DNA of 39,017 nucleotides from positions 1 through 39,017 of the forward strand of contig CALGNN010000140.1 in the NCBI GenBank assembly GCA_937961455.1. Reading direction: 5' to 3'. Position 1 is the stretch's first letter; every line of letters starts with the position of its first letter. The notes below the pieces were generated by a model. It saw nothing but the letters and a program-made list of their open reading frames with translations. It ran no database searches and was not told the origin of the DNA. This document shows, one piece after another, positions 8,568 through 17,590 of the stretch. A program made the translations under genes and the position numbers. The stretch is from an uncultured Saprospiraceae bacterium. Its GTDB lineage: Bacteria; Bacteroidota; Bacteroidia; Chitinophagales; Saprospiraceae.

Positions 8568-9722
8568 TCAACCCTGAGGTGGACGTAATTTTACAGGAAT
8601 ATCTTTCATTTTCCCTTTTCTATTTATTGTGACATTTAAAACATCACCTACTTTAGATCTGCCTACAAATTCTTGCAATTCAGATACTTTATTAATCTTT
8701 CTACCGTCAACTCTTGTGATGACATCTTGTGGCAATACCCCAGCATATTGTGCAGAACTACCATCTATCACAGAATCAACATATACACCCTGTGAAATGT
8801 TTATTCCAAGTTCATCTGCACGTTCAGAATCGAGGTCTTGAATGTTGATTCCAAGGAAACCTCTTTTCACTTCACCAAACTCAATTAAGTCATCTACTAT
8901 CTTAATTACAATATCGACAGGTATCGCAAATGAGTAACCAGAGAATACACCTGATTGGGTTGCAATCGCGGTATTGATTCCTACTAATCTTCCATCAGTA
9001 TCAACTAATGCGCCTCCACTGTTTCCAGGGTTTACTGCGGCATCAGTTTGAATAAAAGATTCTATGGCATATTTTTCTCTTAGTAATCTTATGTTTCTTC
9101 CTTTGGCACTAACTATGCCTGCTGTAACTGTTGACGTCAAGTATCCAAAAGGATTGCCTACCGCTAAAACCCACTCACCAACTTTTAATTCATCACTATC
9201 TCCAAGTTCTATTGTTGGAAGCTGTGTTTCATCAATTTTCAAAACAGCTAGATCAGTATTCGGATCTTTCCCAATCAATTCAGCTGAAAATATTCTATTA
9301 TCACTTAAGGTAACTTCTATGTCTTGTGCACCATTAATTACATGATTGTTGGTCACGATATATCCGTCTCTACTAAATATTACCCCACTACCTGATCCAG
9401 CTCTTGGACCTTGATCTGGCACTTGACCAAAATATTCAAAAAACTCTTCAAATGGATTTTGCCCTCCTCCTCTTTGTTGTGTAGTTGCACTTGGATCAAT
9501 AAGTGCTTTAATATGAACTACTGCATCTGAGGCTTTCTCAGCAGCCACTACAAAATCAGTTGGTAGATTTAAAGATGGAGAAGTATTAAGGTTATTGGCT
9601 TGTTTAACAAAAGCCTGAGGACCTTCTGCAAATTTTTGATTATTTGGAATTAATTGAAAAGCACCTAGGGCGATTAAACCTCCTAGAATTGCTGCACCAA
9701 TAAGTGAAATAAATTTTTGCAT
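8568..9722 (-). CDS. htrA: HtrA/Deg-family periplasmic serine protease, single PDZ
   Basis: Envelope protein-quality-control protease. The 384-residue product has a hydrophobic N-terminal segment (about residues 5-25; uncleaved anchor or signal peptide), a trypsin-like domain and one PDZ domain (about 285-380). The catalytic triad is visible as His127 (VTNNHVI), Asp157 (NTDLAVLKI) and Ser235 (NPGNSGGAL). A Gly/Gln-rich loop (TTQQRGGGQNPFEEFFEYFG) precedes the protease domain, like the LA loop of Deg proteins. With only one PDZ domain it resembles DegS more than DegP, but Bacteroidota HtrA proteins are often built this way, so the role is not settled. It is monocistronic with a strong terminator. 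Confidence 0.94.
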   Translation of the reverse strand: MQKFISLIGAAILGGLIALGAFQLIPNNQKFAEGPQAFVKQANNLNTSPSLNLPTDFVVAAEKASDAVVHIKALIDPSATTQQRGGGQNPFEEFFEYFGQVPDQGPRAGSGSGVIFSRDGYIVTNNHVINGAQDIEVTLSDNRIFSAELIGKDPNTDLAVLKIDETQLPTIELGDSDELKVGEWVLAVGNPFGYLTSTVTAGIVSAKGRNIRLLREKYAIESFIQTDAAVNPGNSGGALVDTDGRLVGINTAIATQSGVFSGYSFAIPVDIVIKIVDDLIEFGEVKRGFLGINIQDLDSERADELGINISQGVYVDSVIDGSSAQYAGVLPQDVITRVDGRKINKVSELQEFVGRSKVGDVLNVTINRKGKMKDIPVKLRPPQG

Positions 9723-9753
9723 GGTTTTTCCAATTTTGAGATTTGATTAAAAT

Positions 9754-9778
9754 ATACAACAAAAAAACGCTGTTGTAT
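9754..9778. promoter_or_regulatory. Perfect 8-bp dyad upstream of htrA
   Basis: ATACAACA (9754-9761) and TGTTGTAT (9771-9778) form perfect arms around nine bases that include an A run. The dyad is 32 bases upstream of the htrA start. It could be a regulator site or a weak terminator for the anti-sigma-like gene upstream. No U tract decides between the two. Confidence 0.35.
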
Positions 9779-9852
9779 GCCCCATGTTTTTGAGGGTGAT
9801 TTTTTTAACAAATCATTAACAGAAATTGGAAGTCCTAGCGGAACTGTCTTTT

Positions 9853-10509
9853 TTAAAGTTTGTCTAACAAGAGCCTTGACTGGTCAAAGTAATAGTGATT
9901 TTGGTCCTTTATTAGCTCTTGTAAAAGCGTTTTTGCTTCAGCTACACTTTTTAGTTTCAAATGGCACATGATGATATTCCAATCAGCAATATCTTTATCT
10001 TCAGGACTTAAATCATTCGAATCATACACGCTTTGATAAAGCTTTAATGCTTCTTGATACTTGCCTTGTTGAAATAATAATTGTGCCTGGACAAACTCTT
10101 TTCTAGTGGCGTGAATCTCTAATGATGAATCATCACCTCTTGTAGCGATATCTTCTTCAACTAGTACGATGTTATTATGTGCAAATTGTTCACTATCCAA
10201 ATCTTGTTGAGAAGTAAACACATAACTCGCAGCAGCTATCAGAATAAGAAAGCTTGCAGCTATGGACCATTTTCGAAAATTAGATTTCTTAAGTGGAATT
10301 AGTTTTGGTTCTTCTCTGGGTGTATTTTTTAAAGTAGCTCTTAATTCGTCAGCTATAAGAAGGTCAATAGCTTCCAAAGCCAATTTTTCATTTGTAACAT
10401 CTTCTGCCAATTGAGGATGCTCATTCATTAATTTCTCAAATGCAATTTTTTCAGATGGGCTCAAGAGATTTTTGAGGTATTTCTCCGTATTTGGATGAGG
10501 TATTTCCAT
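9853..10509 (-). CDS. Membrane TPR protein, probable anti-sigma partner
   Basis: The 218-residue protein has an N-terminal cytoplasmic region (1-80) with a zinc-finger-free anti-sigma look (EKYLKNLLSPSEKIAFEKLMNEHPQLAEDV...). One transmembrane helix follows around 83-100 (WSIAASFLILIAAASYVF). The extracytoplasmic part has TPR-like helices (AQLLFQQGKYQEALKLYQSVYDSNDL...). It lies 13 bases after an ECF sigma-factor gene on the same strand. From that arrangement I infer it holds the sigma factor at the membrane and senses a signal through its TPR part. No enzymatic motif is visible. A second pair of the same design is at 27480-28801. Confidence 0.68.
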   Translation of the reverse strand: MEIPHPNTEKYLKNLLSPSEKIAFEKLMNEHPQLAEDVTNEKLALEAIDLLIADELRATLKNTPREEPKLIPLKKSNFRKWSIAASFLILIAAASYVFTSQQDLDSEQFAHNNIVLVEEDIATRGDDSSLEIHATRKEFVQAQLLFQQGKYQEALKLYQSVYDSNDLSPEDKDIADWNIIMCHLKLKSVAEAKTLLQELIKDQNHYYFDQSRLLLDKL

Positions 10510-10522
10510 ATCTATACAAGCA

Positions 10523-11098
10523 TTAAAGTTGTGACTTAAAAAACTTTGCTTTCTCTTTCAACTTTTGCAGGCATTGATGTTTTTTCTTCTTTGCCATATT
10601 ATCAGATGAAAGATTTAGCATTTCAGCTATTTCTTTCATTTTGTAATTGAGTTTCCAGAGATTCAAAATCTTTTGACATTCTTCTCCAAGTTCTTCTAAC
10701 ATTTTTTTCAGCACTGCAATTCTTTCATTTGTTTGAAAAAGTTGCTCTGGATCATTTTCATCAACAGAGTCCATGAGGGCGGGTTCTTCAACTAGGTCCA
10801 TTTTGTTGCTTTTTTTCAATTTGTTTCTCCATAGGCCTTTGGAGATTCCAAATACAAAGCCGTAAATATTGCCGCCATCATATTCATCGTTTCGAATCTT
10901 TCGATCTAAAACTAAAATCGATTCAATCCAGATATCCTCAGCATCCTGAGAATTTCCTTTCCAAGATGATATAAAGTGCTTTACGCGTGAAAAAGTCTTT
11001 TGATTCTTATAAATAAAGGAAATGGCATTGTTCCTATGCAATCCTCCCGATTTAATAGCAGAGACAATTTCTGAATCATTTTGAAAAATGTCTTTCAT
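10523..11098 (-). CDS. ECF-like RNA polymerase sigma factor
   Basis: The 191-residue product has a sigma-2-like region: ISFIYKNQKTFSRVKHFISSWKGNSQDAEDIWIESILVLDRKI and GFVFGISKGLWRNKLKK (residues about 25-100). An acidic linker follows. The sigma-4-like HTH region ends in KMKEIAEMLNLSSDNMAKKKKHQCLQKLKEKAK (about 150-185). The QDAEDIWIESIL segment corresponds to the DAEDxxQ block of ECF factors, but the rest diverges, so standard profiles may score it weakly. It is followed closely by its predicted membrane partner. Confidence 0.75.
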   Translation of the reverse strand: MKDIFQNDSEIVSAIKSGGLHRNNAISFIYKNQKTFSRVKHFISSWKGNSQDAEDIWIESILVLDRKIRNDEYDGGNIYGFVFGISKGLWRNKLKKSNKMDLVEEPALMDSVDENDPEQLFQTNERIAVLKKMLEELGEECQKILNLWKLNYKMKEIAEMLNLSSDNMAKKKKHQCLQKLKEKAKFFKSQL

Positions 11099-11154
11099 CT
11101 AAGTGTGTATTCGCAATTTAAAGTGTTACCACAACAAGGGCATGTTGAATAGAC

Positions 11155-11715
11155 TTATTCCTTGATTTTTGAAGATTGAAAGCTAATTATTTTATTGTAG
11201 CTTTCTAAATTTTCAAGTTGATTATAAAAAATATTTGTTATGACCATACCAAGACCTTCTTTATATATCGAAATGCTTCTTCCATATTCTTTCCCAGTTA
11301 TTCCTCTCTTAGGTAAATAATCTGCAATGCTCACAAAATCTGCCCCATAGCGATTGAATGACTCTTCTTGTGCTAATACCTGAACTGTGATTTCATCCCG
11401 TTCGTCCTGATTACTTGCCATGGTGGAAATCGTACTTGCAGCTTTTACATTTGGAAACATCAACTTAGGATTTTGGATGATGATAACCTTTATTTCAATA
11501 TTTGATTGATCATCTTCTAATACCAAATCATATTTCCGAAATGCATCTCTATCTGGATAAGATACGTGTAGGTATGATTGGTCAATGAAGTGATAAACCA
11601 AATTCATTTGTTCCATTTTTTTATCGAAAGAACGCGTCAGTTGTATTTTTTGAGCAATGATATCTGAGCTCAAAAAACTGAGTAATAGGCTTATGATTGG
11701 AATATACTTCTTCAT
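11155..11715 (-). CDS. Secreted protein of unknown function
   Basis: The 186-residue protein has a clear signal peptide (about residues 1-21, ending SSDIIAQ). The mature region is beta-strand-rich, without Cys residues, and includes YHFIDQSYLHVSYPDRDAF and ADYLPKRGITGKEYGRS. I do not recognise a family. It lies 56 bases upstream of the ECF sigma gene on the same strand, so it could be co-transcribed with the sigma/anti-sigma pair, or be a target of it. Confidence 0.65.
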   Translation of the reverse strand: MKKYIPIISLLLSFLSSDIIAQKIQLTRSFDKKMEQMNLVYHFIDQSYLHVSYPDRDAFRKYDLVLEDDQSNIEIKVIIIQNPKLMFPNVKAASTISTMASNQDERDEITVQVLAQEESFNRYGADFVSIADYLPKRGITGKEYGRSISIYKEGLGMVITNIFYNQLENLESYNKIISFQSSKIKE

Positions 11716-11790
11716 GTACTACTTAAAAGTACAGTAAAAAAAATTTAAAAAAAATTGACCTTATTACATATTATAAATATATTTAATTTG

Positions 11791-11798
11791 TATTTTTG
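11791..11798 (+). promoter_or_regulatory. -7 promoter box before the SPOR gene
   Basis: TATTTTTG matches TAnnTTTG exactly and lies 49 bases before the start codon. No TTTG is found 17-23 bases upstream, so only half of the promoter is supported. Confidence 0.4.
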
Positions 11799-11847
11799 TA
11801 TGATTCAGCTTGTTAAAAGCTATTTAAGGTTAAAAAAATAAGAAAAG

Positions 11848-12423
11848 ATGAACAAAGTACTAACCATTGCCTTGGCAATAATCGTATTCTTTTTTATCTA
11901 CCTATGGGTAGGTGCGATCTTCACTTCATGTAATCCTGAAGCAGAGGAAATTTCAGAAACCATTACTGTTAATACAGAATCGGAAAGCGAGGAAACTTAT
12001 GCTTCAGATGAAATCTATGATGAAGTTCAAGATGAAAGCTATGTCCATGAGGACAATGCAGTCACAGTTGCTTACGAAGAAGTTGCAGCAAAGGCAGAAG
12101 TTGCAGTTGAAGAAGTAAAGGAAGTCATAGAAGAAAGTTATGTAGCTGAGAAGGTTAACGCCGTTGTGAAAACAAACAGTTCTCCTAATGGGCGTCATTT
12201 GGTATTAGCTGGAAACTATTTGATGGAAGACAATGCTTTAAGGCAAGTAAAGAAGCTAAAAAAGAAAGGTTATTCAAATGCAGAAATTGTAGTATTTGAT
12301 TATTCTCAATACCATACGGTATTGGTATCAAGAAATTCTGATTTAAGCTCAGCTAATAATACAGTTCAGAAGCTAAAGTCAAACGAAGGAATAGACGCTT
12401 ACGTCCATACTAAGAGTAGATAG
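11848..12423 (+). CDS. SPOR-domain envelope protein with acidic linker
   Basis: The 191-residue product begins with a hydrophobic segment (residues 4-25) ending in FTSCN, either a membrane anchor or a lipoprotein signal with Cys28. A long acidic, low-complexity linker rich in Glu and Val follows (30-108). The C-terminal SPOR-like domain (about 116-190) has GRHLVLAGNYLMEDNALRQV...KGYSNAEIVVFDYSQYHTVLVSR. SPOR domains bind denuded glycan strands, often at division sites, so the protein probably lies in the inner or outer membrane facing the cell wall. It is nine bases from the SRAP gene and may be co-transcribed with it. Confidence 0.85.
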   Translation: MNKVLTIALAIIVFFFIYLWVGAIFTSCNPEAEEISETITVNTESESEETYASDEIYDEVQDESYVHEDNAVTVAYEEVAAKAEVAVEEVKEVIEESYVAEKVNAVVKTNSSPNGRHLVLAGNYLMEDNALRQVKKLKKKGYSNAEIVVFDYSQYHTVLVSRNSDLSSANNTVQKLKSNEGIDAYVHTKSR

Positions 12424-12432
12424 GTTCCCACA

Positions 12433-13113
12433 ATGTGTGGAAGATCTTCTCTTACGAAAACCGAAAGCGAACTAGAAGAGCGGTTTGGTGCGAGCTTTTA
12501 TTCTGATGAATTAGAGCGGTACAACCCTTTGCCTAGTTTTAATGTTGCCCCTAGTCAGATGCATCCTGTCATTACTAATAATGATCAGGATCATCTTGTT
12601 TTCTTTAGATGGGGTTTGATACCATTTTGGGCTAAAGACATTAAGATTGGATATAAGCTGATCAATTCCAGAATAGAAACCATTCTGGAAAAACCTTCAT
12701 TTCGCAATGCAGTGAATAAAAGGAGATGCATTGTCCCTTTTGATGGCTTTTATGAGTGGCAAAAGACGGCAGATGGAAAACAGCCCTATCGCATCGTTAC
12801 AACCAATGTTGAAATCTTTACGGTGGCTGGAATTTGGGAAACTTGGAAATCCCCCGAAGCTGAAACCATCCATTCTTTCAGTTTAATAACACAAGCACCC
12901 AATAAAAAATTGGAACACATTCACAATCGAATGCCTGCCATTCTTTTACCTGAGCAAGAAAAATTATGGCTCGATCAAGAATTGCCAGCTGAAGAAGCTT
13001 TAAAAATGATTGCACCTTATCCAGATGAATTCATAGATGCTTATAAAGTATCTAAGGCAGTTGGGAATGTGAGAAATAATGACCCTTCCTTAATTGAAAA
13101 AATTGATGATTAA
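12433..13113 (+). CDS. SRAP-domain protein (YedK/HMCES family)
   Basis: Family members form a stable thiazolidine crosslink with abasic sites in single-stranded DNA, shielding them during replication. The 226-residue product has the invariant Cys at position 2 (MCGRSS; the Met must be removed), NSRIE with Asn78, FYEW with Glu108, and HNRMP with His164. All the active-site residues of the family are therefore present. Length is normal. The window also holds two error-prone polymerases, but nothing at this gene's promoter resembles the dnaE/dinB operator. Confidence 0.94.
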   Translation: MCGRSSLTKTESELEERFGASFYSDELERYNPLPSFNVAPSQMHPVITNNDQDHLVFFRWGLIPFWAKDIKIGYKLINSRIETILEKPSFRNAVNKRRCIVPFDGFYEWQKTADGKQPYRIVTTNVEIFTVAGIWETWKSPEAETIHSFSLITQAPNKKLEHIHNRMPAILLPEQEKLWLDQELPAEEALKMIAPYPDEFIDAYKVSKAVGNVRNNDPSLIEKIDD

Positions 13114-13125
13114 AAAATAAATACA

Positions 13126-13293
13126 ATGAGATTCAATCCTCCTTCTTCGAAGACAGTTGGCCTGAGTGCGATGGTTATTTTGTTTGGACTGTCGATTTCT
13201 TATCTTTTTCCTTCTATTCAAGGACAGCAGGTATATGTGTTAGTAGCTGCTTATTTGATCTTATTAGTTGGAACGGTATTTAAAGGCATTTAA
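13126..13293 (+). CDS. Small two-helix membrane protein
   Basis: A 55-residue ORF starts 12 bases after the SRAP stop on the same strand. It has a short polar N-terminus and two hydrophobic segments (about residues 14-30 and 36-51), then a GTVFKGI end. Composition and spacing fit a real small membrane protein co-transcribed with SRAP. I know no family. Confidence 0.6.
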   Translation: MRFNPPSSKTVGLSAMVILFGLSISYLFPSIQGQQVYVLVAAYLILLVGTVFKGI

Positions 13294-13302
13294 TATTTTA
13301 GT

Positions 13303-13372
13303 AAAGGGCAAAAAGGCTAAAGGCTAAAGGGCAAAAAGCTAAAGGGTCAAAAGGTTCAAAGGCTAAAGGGTC
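13303..13372. repeat. Degenerate short tandem repeat between convergent genes
   Basis: About ten imperfect copies of a 7-9 base unit (GGCTAAA, GGGCAAAA, GGGTCAAAA, GGTTCAAA) stand between the small membrane gene and the convergent PLP-enzyme gene, which ends at its edge. It encodes nothing obvious. Slippage is the likely origin. Confidence 0.8.
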
Positions 13373-14538
13373 TATTTGCTACAAATTGAAATCGCATCAA
13401 TCACTGCCTCAATATCATTCTGTGTATTATACACATGAGGCGAAATTCTAATCCTACTTCCTCTGACAGAACTAATAATATTTCTAGTTTGGAAACAGTG
13501 AGTCAATTCATCAAAATCTACGGATTCAGGTAATGCTATTCCGACTAAATGATTTGATCGGAAATCTTCCTCTACTACCTCAGCTCCTATATCATTACAA
13601 AAGTCAAAAAGCTGATGCATGAGGGATTCGCAGTAGTACTGAATTTCTGAAACTTCCCATGCTAGTATTTGACTTAAGGCTGCTTTCATCATGGGTAACT
13701 GGATCATATTGGCATTTTGACCCACATTGTATCTACCTGCACCTTCCGTATAATGATGATCGTAATTAGCCAGTTGACTAAAATTCATAGCATTGGTACG
13801 ATTCATCCAACTCTCTTCTATGGGCTTACCTTCATTAAATGATTCATCATAATAAGCTAAACCTGTGGCATAAGGCCCCATCAACCATTTGTATGCGGCA
13901 CATACCACTACATCGATATTTTCTTCAACAACATTTATGGGATAGGCTCCTACCGATTGGGTGCCATCTACAATTAATTTTGCTCCAAGCATCTTGCATT
14001 TTGCTCCGATGGTTTTAAGCTTGAATCTGATACCATTTGACCAATGTACTGATGAGATAAGTACTGCTGCAGTTTGATCATTTATTTTGTCCATGATTTT
14101 TTCATGCCATTCAGATGCAGTGATGTTTGCTTCAGTACCAATGGTAATGAGTTCTGCATCATGCGTTTTTGCCCATTGGTGGGCAGCAAAATACCCGCTA
14201 GGAAATTCTTCTGAAACACAGATAATGTGTTGGCCTTTTTTGCATGGAACATTATTTAAGGCATTAGCAAAACCATAAGATGTTGACGGTATTATAGCGA
14301 CCTGTTGAGCTTTGGCGTTGATCATTTGCCCAAAGAGTTGTTTTACTTCAGCAGCATCATCAAAAAAATGATGTGCCTTAATATACATGGGATTATTTTT
14401 GCGTTTCATGCCTTCCATCCCAGCTTGTTCTACGGATTTTAGTTGTGGAGATAAGTAGGCGCAATTAAGATAATGTACATCAGGGTCTAGTTGGAAAAGG
14501 GATTTTTGGTTTTGCATTCGAAAATTTACGTTACTCAT
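13372..14538 (-). CDS. Class V aminotransferase-fold PLP enzyme
   Basis: The 388-residue protein belongs to the cysteine desulfurase/kynureninase-like fold. Seen are VHYLNCAYLSP at the N-terminus, STSYGFANAL, the cofactor Asp in LIVDGTQSVGAYP, and the Schiff-base Lys in CAAYKWLMGPYATG (near residue 217). A C-terminal small domain ends GSRIRISPHVYNTQNDI. No Cys persulfide loop of the IscS/SufS type is evident, so a desulfurase role is not supported and the substrate is open. It lies 28 bases downstream of dnaE on the same strand and may be read through from it. Confidence 0.87.
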   Translation of the reverse strand: MSNVNFRMQNQKSLFQLDPDVHYLNCAYLSPQLKSVEQAGMEGMKRKNNPMYIKAHHFFDDAAEVKQLFGQMINAKAQQVAIIPSTSYGFANALNNVPCKKGQHIICVSEEFPSGYFAAHQWAKTHDAELITIGTEANITASEWHEKIMDKINDQTAAVLISSVHWSNGIRFKLKTIGAKCKMLGAKLIVDGTQSVGAYPINVVEENIDVVVCAAYKWLMGPYATGLAYYDESFNEGKPIEESWMNRTNAMNFSQLANYDHHYTEGAGRYNVGQNANMIQLPMMKAALSQILAWEVSEIQYYCESLMHQLFDFCNDIGAEVVEEDFRSNHLVGIALPESVDFDELTHCFQTRNIISSVRGSRIRISPHVYNTQNDIEAVIDAISICSK

Positions 14539-14566
14539 GTAAAGATGCTAAAATTGATTCAATTCA

Positions 14567-17500
14567 TTAATATCTCCCATCAGAAACAAAGGGCAACATC
14601 GCCATCTTATCTACCTCCATACTGGGGAAGCCAAAGTCCTCAACAATTTTACCTTGGATCAGATAACAGCCCTTCCCCTTGAAGGGATATTTTTCCAAGC
14701 TGGGAGGAAAATGTGTTGTATCAAAAAAGCGACCTTCCATGTCTACCCAGGTGCCGAAATTCATCAAACGTTTATTGACCGTAGTGACATTTTTCCTAGC
14801 CACGTAGTAGCCGACCATCCTAACATGTTTTCCAATATGCTTTGCCATATCCAGAACCATAATGTCTCCCCTAAAATGGGTCTTGAGCAGTTCGAATGGA
14901 GAACATAGAGGAAAGCCCAACAACTCGATCTCATCAAAAGCTTGATCATATTTACTCTCATCGAGTATGGGCAATTCAAAATGTTCGTGCACTTCGTCTT
15001 CAAACATACTTGCGGTATGTGTTTTTTTTATTGCAGGATTATGCACTGCATTTTTCTCCCACATCAATTGGTACTTATTCAATTGTGTGAATCGAAAAGC
15101 CCCAATGCGTATGAGTAATTCCAGCTGCTCTTTAGATATATCTATTCGTGCAACGAATTGTTCTAAACTTTGATAAGCGCCGTTTTGTCCTCTTTCTTCT
15201 ACAATGGCTCGGACAATCTTTCGCTCAAGCGAATGCACATGAATGAAGCCTAGATAAATATCTTTACCCTTAATGCAGGTGAGGTTTTCACTTTCATTTA
15301 TGCAGGGTGCATGGATTTTTCCACCGTGCATTCTTGCCTCGTGGACATAGAGTTCTGTATTGTAGAATCCTCCAAAATTGTTAATCACAGCGACCATAAA
15401 CTCTAAGGGATGGTAGGCCTTTAAATACAAACTCTGAAATGATTCTACTGCAAAACTGGCGGAGTGAGCCTTACAAAAAGAGTAGCCACTAAAGCTCTCA
15501 ATCTGACGCCAAACTTCCTGTGTCAGCGCTTCAGTATATCCGCGTGCTTTGCAGTTTCTAAAATATTTTTCTCGGAGTCGAGCAAAGGTGTCTGAACTCT
15601 TTTTCTTCCCAGTCATGATTCGCCTTAGGACATCTGACTCATCAAGATCAAGTCCCGCAAAATGGTGAACGATCTTCATCACATCTTCCTGATATACCAT
15701 TACACCATAGGTCTCTCCGAGATGCTGTTCGAAGACAGGGTGGATGTAATCGTAACTATCAGGATGATGAAAACGATGGATGTACTCACGCATCATTCCG
15801 GACTTGGCTACGCCTGGGCGAATAATAGAACTGGCGGCCACCAAATGAATGTAGTTGTCGCATTTCAATTTCGTCAAGAGTCCGCGCATGGCAGGAGACT
15901 CAATATAAAAACAGCCGATGCATTGTCCAGAGCGGAGTTGCGTTCTGACCTTTTCATTTTGTTTGATGGACGCCACTGCATGTATGTCTACATGCACTCC
16001 TTTGTTTTCCTGAATATATCTCACAGCATCCTTGATATGCCCAAGCCCTCTTTGACTTAAAATGTCATACTTGTGAAACCCTAAATCTTCGGCGCCATAC
16101 ATATCAAAGTGCGTAATGGGAAATCCTTTTGGCATCATTTGTAAGGCGGTGTGATAATTGAGCGGTTTTTCAGAAATGAGAATGCCACCTGCATGGATGG
16201 AGAGATAATTGGGGAAGCCTTCTATCTTTTTGCCATACTTAAAAATGTGTTTTGAAAAATGATGATGCTTATGGCTGGCCAGAGGTTCGTTGACAATGCA
16301 GTCGATATCATCCTTAGGCAAACCAAAGACTTTCCCCAGCTCTCTTATGATAGATTTTCCTTTGAAGGTGTTGTAAGTGGCGATCATGGCTGTATGCTCT
16401 TTACCATAGCGCTTAAAAATGTAGTCTATGATATCGTCGCGTTCATCCCAACTAAAATCAACATCAAAGTCAGGAGGAGAACTTCTATGGGGATTGATGA
16501 ATCGCTCAAAGTAGAGGTCCAATTCTAAGGGATCTACGTCTGTGATGTAGAGGCAATAGGCCACAATTGAATTGGCGCCACTCCCTCTTCCGACGTGATG
16601 GAAGCCTCTGAGTCGCGCGTATCTCACAATGTCCCAAGTAATAAGGAAATAGGGAGAGAAACCCATTTTGCGAATCACCTTGAGTTCCTTGGTGGTGCGT
16701 TTGATTGCCTTGCGGTTCTTTTCTCCAAAGCGTGCTCGACAACCGTCCATAGCCAGCTTTGCGAGTAATTTAAAATCATCTTCTTCGGATGCTGAAAAAC
16801 ATCTGCGGTTTAGTAGGTGCGTGGGCTCCATGTTTATTTCGCATGATTCAAGAAGGTTCTCCGTGTTGATAATGATCTCTGGATATCGTTCAAAAAACTT
16901 CTTTAGTGTCTCTGGTGGATAGAAGTATTCATTTTTATTGGCGCAGTGTATTGGATCGAGTTTGCCAATGACAATATTCAGGTCGATGCATCTGAGTAAT
17001 TGGTGGGTACGCATACCTTCATCATCTAAGAAGCTTACGGGGCTAAAGATGACAAGCTTATCTAAGTGATTGCTGATGGGAGATCTAAAGAGTTTGTTGA
17101 CCTCATGTGGTCGAATGCCGATAAACTCATTTTCCCGAAATTCTTCGATGGGTTTTACGAGTTTTCGATAAATCACATATACATTTTTAAAGGGAGGAGC
17201 GATCTCAGGAAGGGAAGATCCCGCAAGTGAGTGTTGTGTCAGCCATTCGTTGACCTCACGGAAACCTTCCCCGTTCTTGGCGATTCCGAGATAAAGAAAT
17301 TGTGCGTAATTGACTTCAGGCTCGTTAGTTTGCTTCTCGGTTTTGTTAGCATTTTCGTCATCAAGCTCTTGGCTATGCGTGGCATCTCTATCTGTACGAA
17401 ACTCGATACCTACGACAGGCTTGATGCCTTCTTTTTTACAAGCTGTGATAAAATCAAAAGCACAGGAAGTATTGTTAATATCTGTCAATGCCAGTGTTTT

Positions 17501-17590
17501 CACACCGCGACGTGCAGCTTCGGCTACCAACTCTTTGGGAGAGAGTGTACCGTATTTAAGTGAGTAATAACTATGGCAATTAATATACAT
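14567..17590 (-). CDS. dnaE: DNA polymerase III alpha subunit, SOS-type second copy (DnaE2/ImuC-like)
   Basis: The 1007-residue product is shorter than a replicative alpha subunit. It has an N-terminal PHP domain that begins MYINCHSYYSLKYG, where the first metal-binding His of the usual HxH is replaced by Asn. The palm carries PPDFDVDFSWDERDD near residue 373, with the catalytic Asp pair, and GRGSGANSIVAYCLYITDVDPL. The fingers and thumb include SGQCIGCFYIESPAMRGLL. A C-terminal OB-fold-like region begins near 900. I see no C-terminal clamp-binding QxxLF. The small size and the operator shared with dinB make an error-prone, damage-induced role likely. It starts directly beside the paired operator elements. 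Confidence 0.9.
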   Translation of the reverse strand: MYINCHSYYSLKYGTLSPKELVAEAARRGVKTLALTDINNTSCAFDFITACKKEGIKPVVGIEFRTDRDATHSQELDDENANKTEKQTNEPEVNYAQFLYLGIAKNGEGFREVNEWLTQHSLAGSSLPEIAPPFKNVYVIYRKLVKPIEEFRENEFIGIRPHEVNKLFRSPISNHLDKLVIFSPVSFLDDEGMRTHQLLRCIDLNIVIGKLDPIHCANKNEYFYPPETLKKFFERYPEIIINTENLLESCEINMEPTHLLNRRCFSASEEDDFKLLAKLAMDGCRARFGEKNRKAIKRTTKELKVIRKMGFSPYFLITWDIVRYARLRGFHHVGRGSGANSIVAYCLYITDVDPLELDLYFERFINPHRSSPPDFDVDFSWDERDDIIDYIFKRYGKEHTAMIATYNTFKGKSIIRELGKVFGLPKDDIDCIVNEPLASHKHHHFSKHIFKYGKKIEGFPNYLSIHAGGILISEKPLNYHTALQMMPKGFPITHFDMYGAEDLGFHKYDILSQRGLGHIKDAVRYIQENKGVHVDIHAVASIKQNEKVRTQLRSGQCIGCFYIESPAMRGLLTKLKCDNYIHLVAASSIIRPGVAKSGMMREYIHRFHHPDSYDYIHPVFEQHLGETYGVMVYQEDVMKIVHHFAGLDLDESDVLRRIMTGKKKSSDTFARLREKYFRNCKARGYTEALTQEVWRQIESFSGYSFCKAHSASFAVESFQSLYLKAYHPLEFMVAVINNFGGFYNTELYVHEARMHGGKIHAPCINESENLTCIKGKDIYLGFIHVHSLERKIVRAIVEERGQNGAYQSLEQFVARIDISKEQLELLIRIGAFRFTQLNKYQLMWEKNAVHNPAIKKTHTASMFEDEVHEHFELPILDESKYDQAFDEIELLGFPLCSPFELLKTHFRGDIMVLDMAKHIGKHVRMVGYYVARKNVTTVNKRLMNFGTWVDMEGRFFDTTHFPPSLEKYPFKGKGCYLIQGKIVEDFGFPSMEVDKMAMLPFVSDGRY

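Noticed and set aside
9777-9971. Short plus-strand frame near the htrA promoter
   Set aside because: It overlaps the end of the anti-sigma-like gene on the other strand and has no family likeness or start context.
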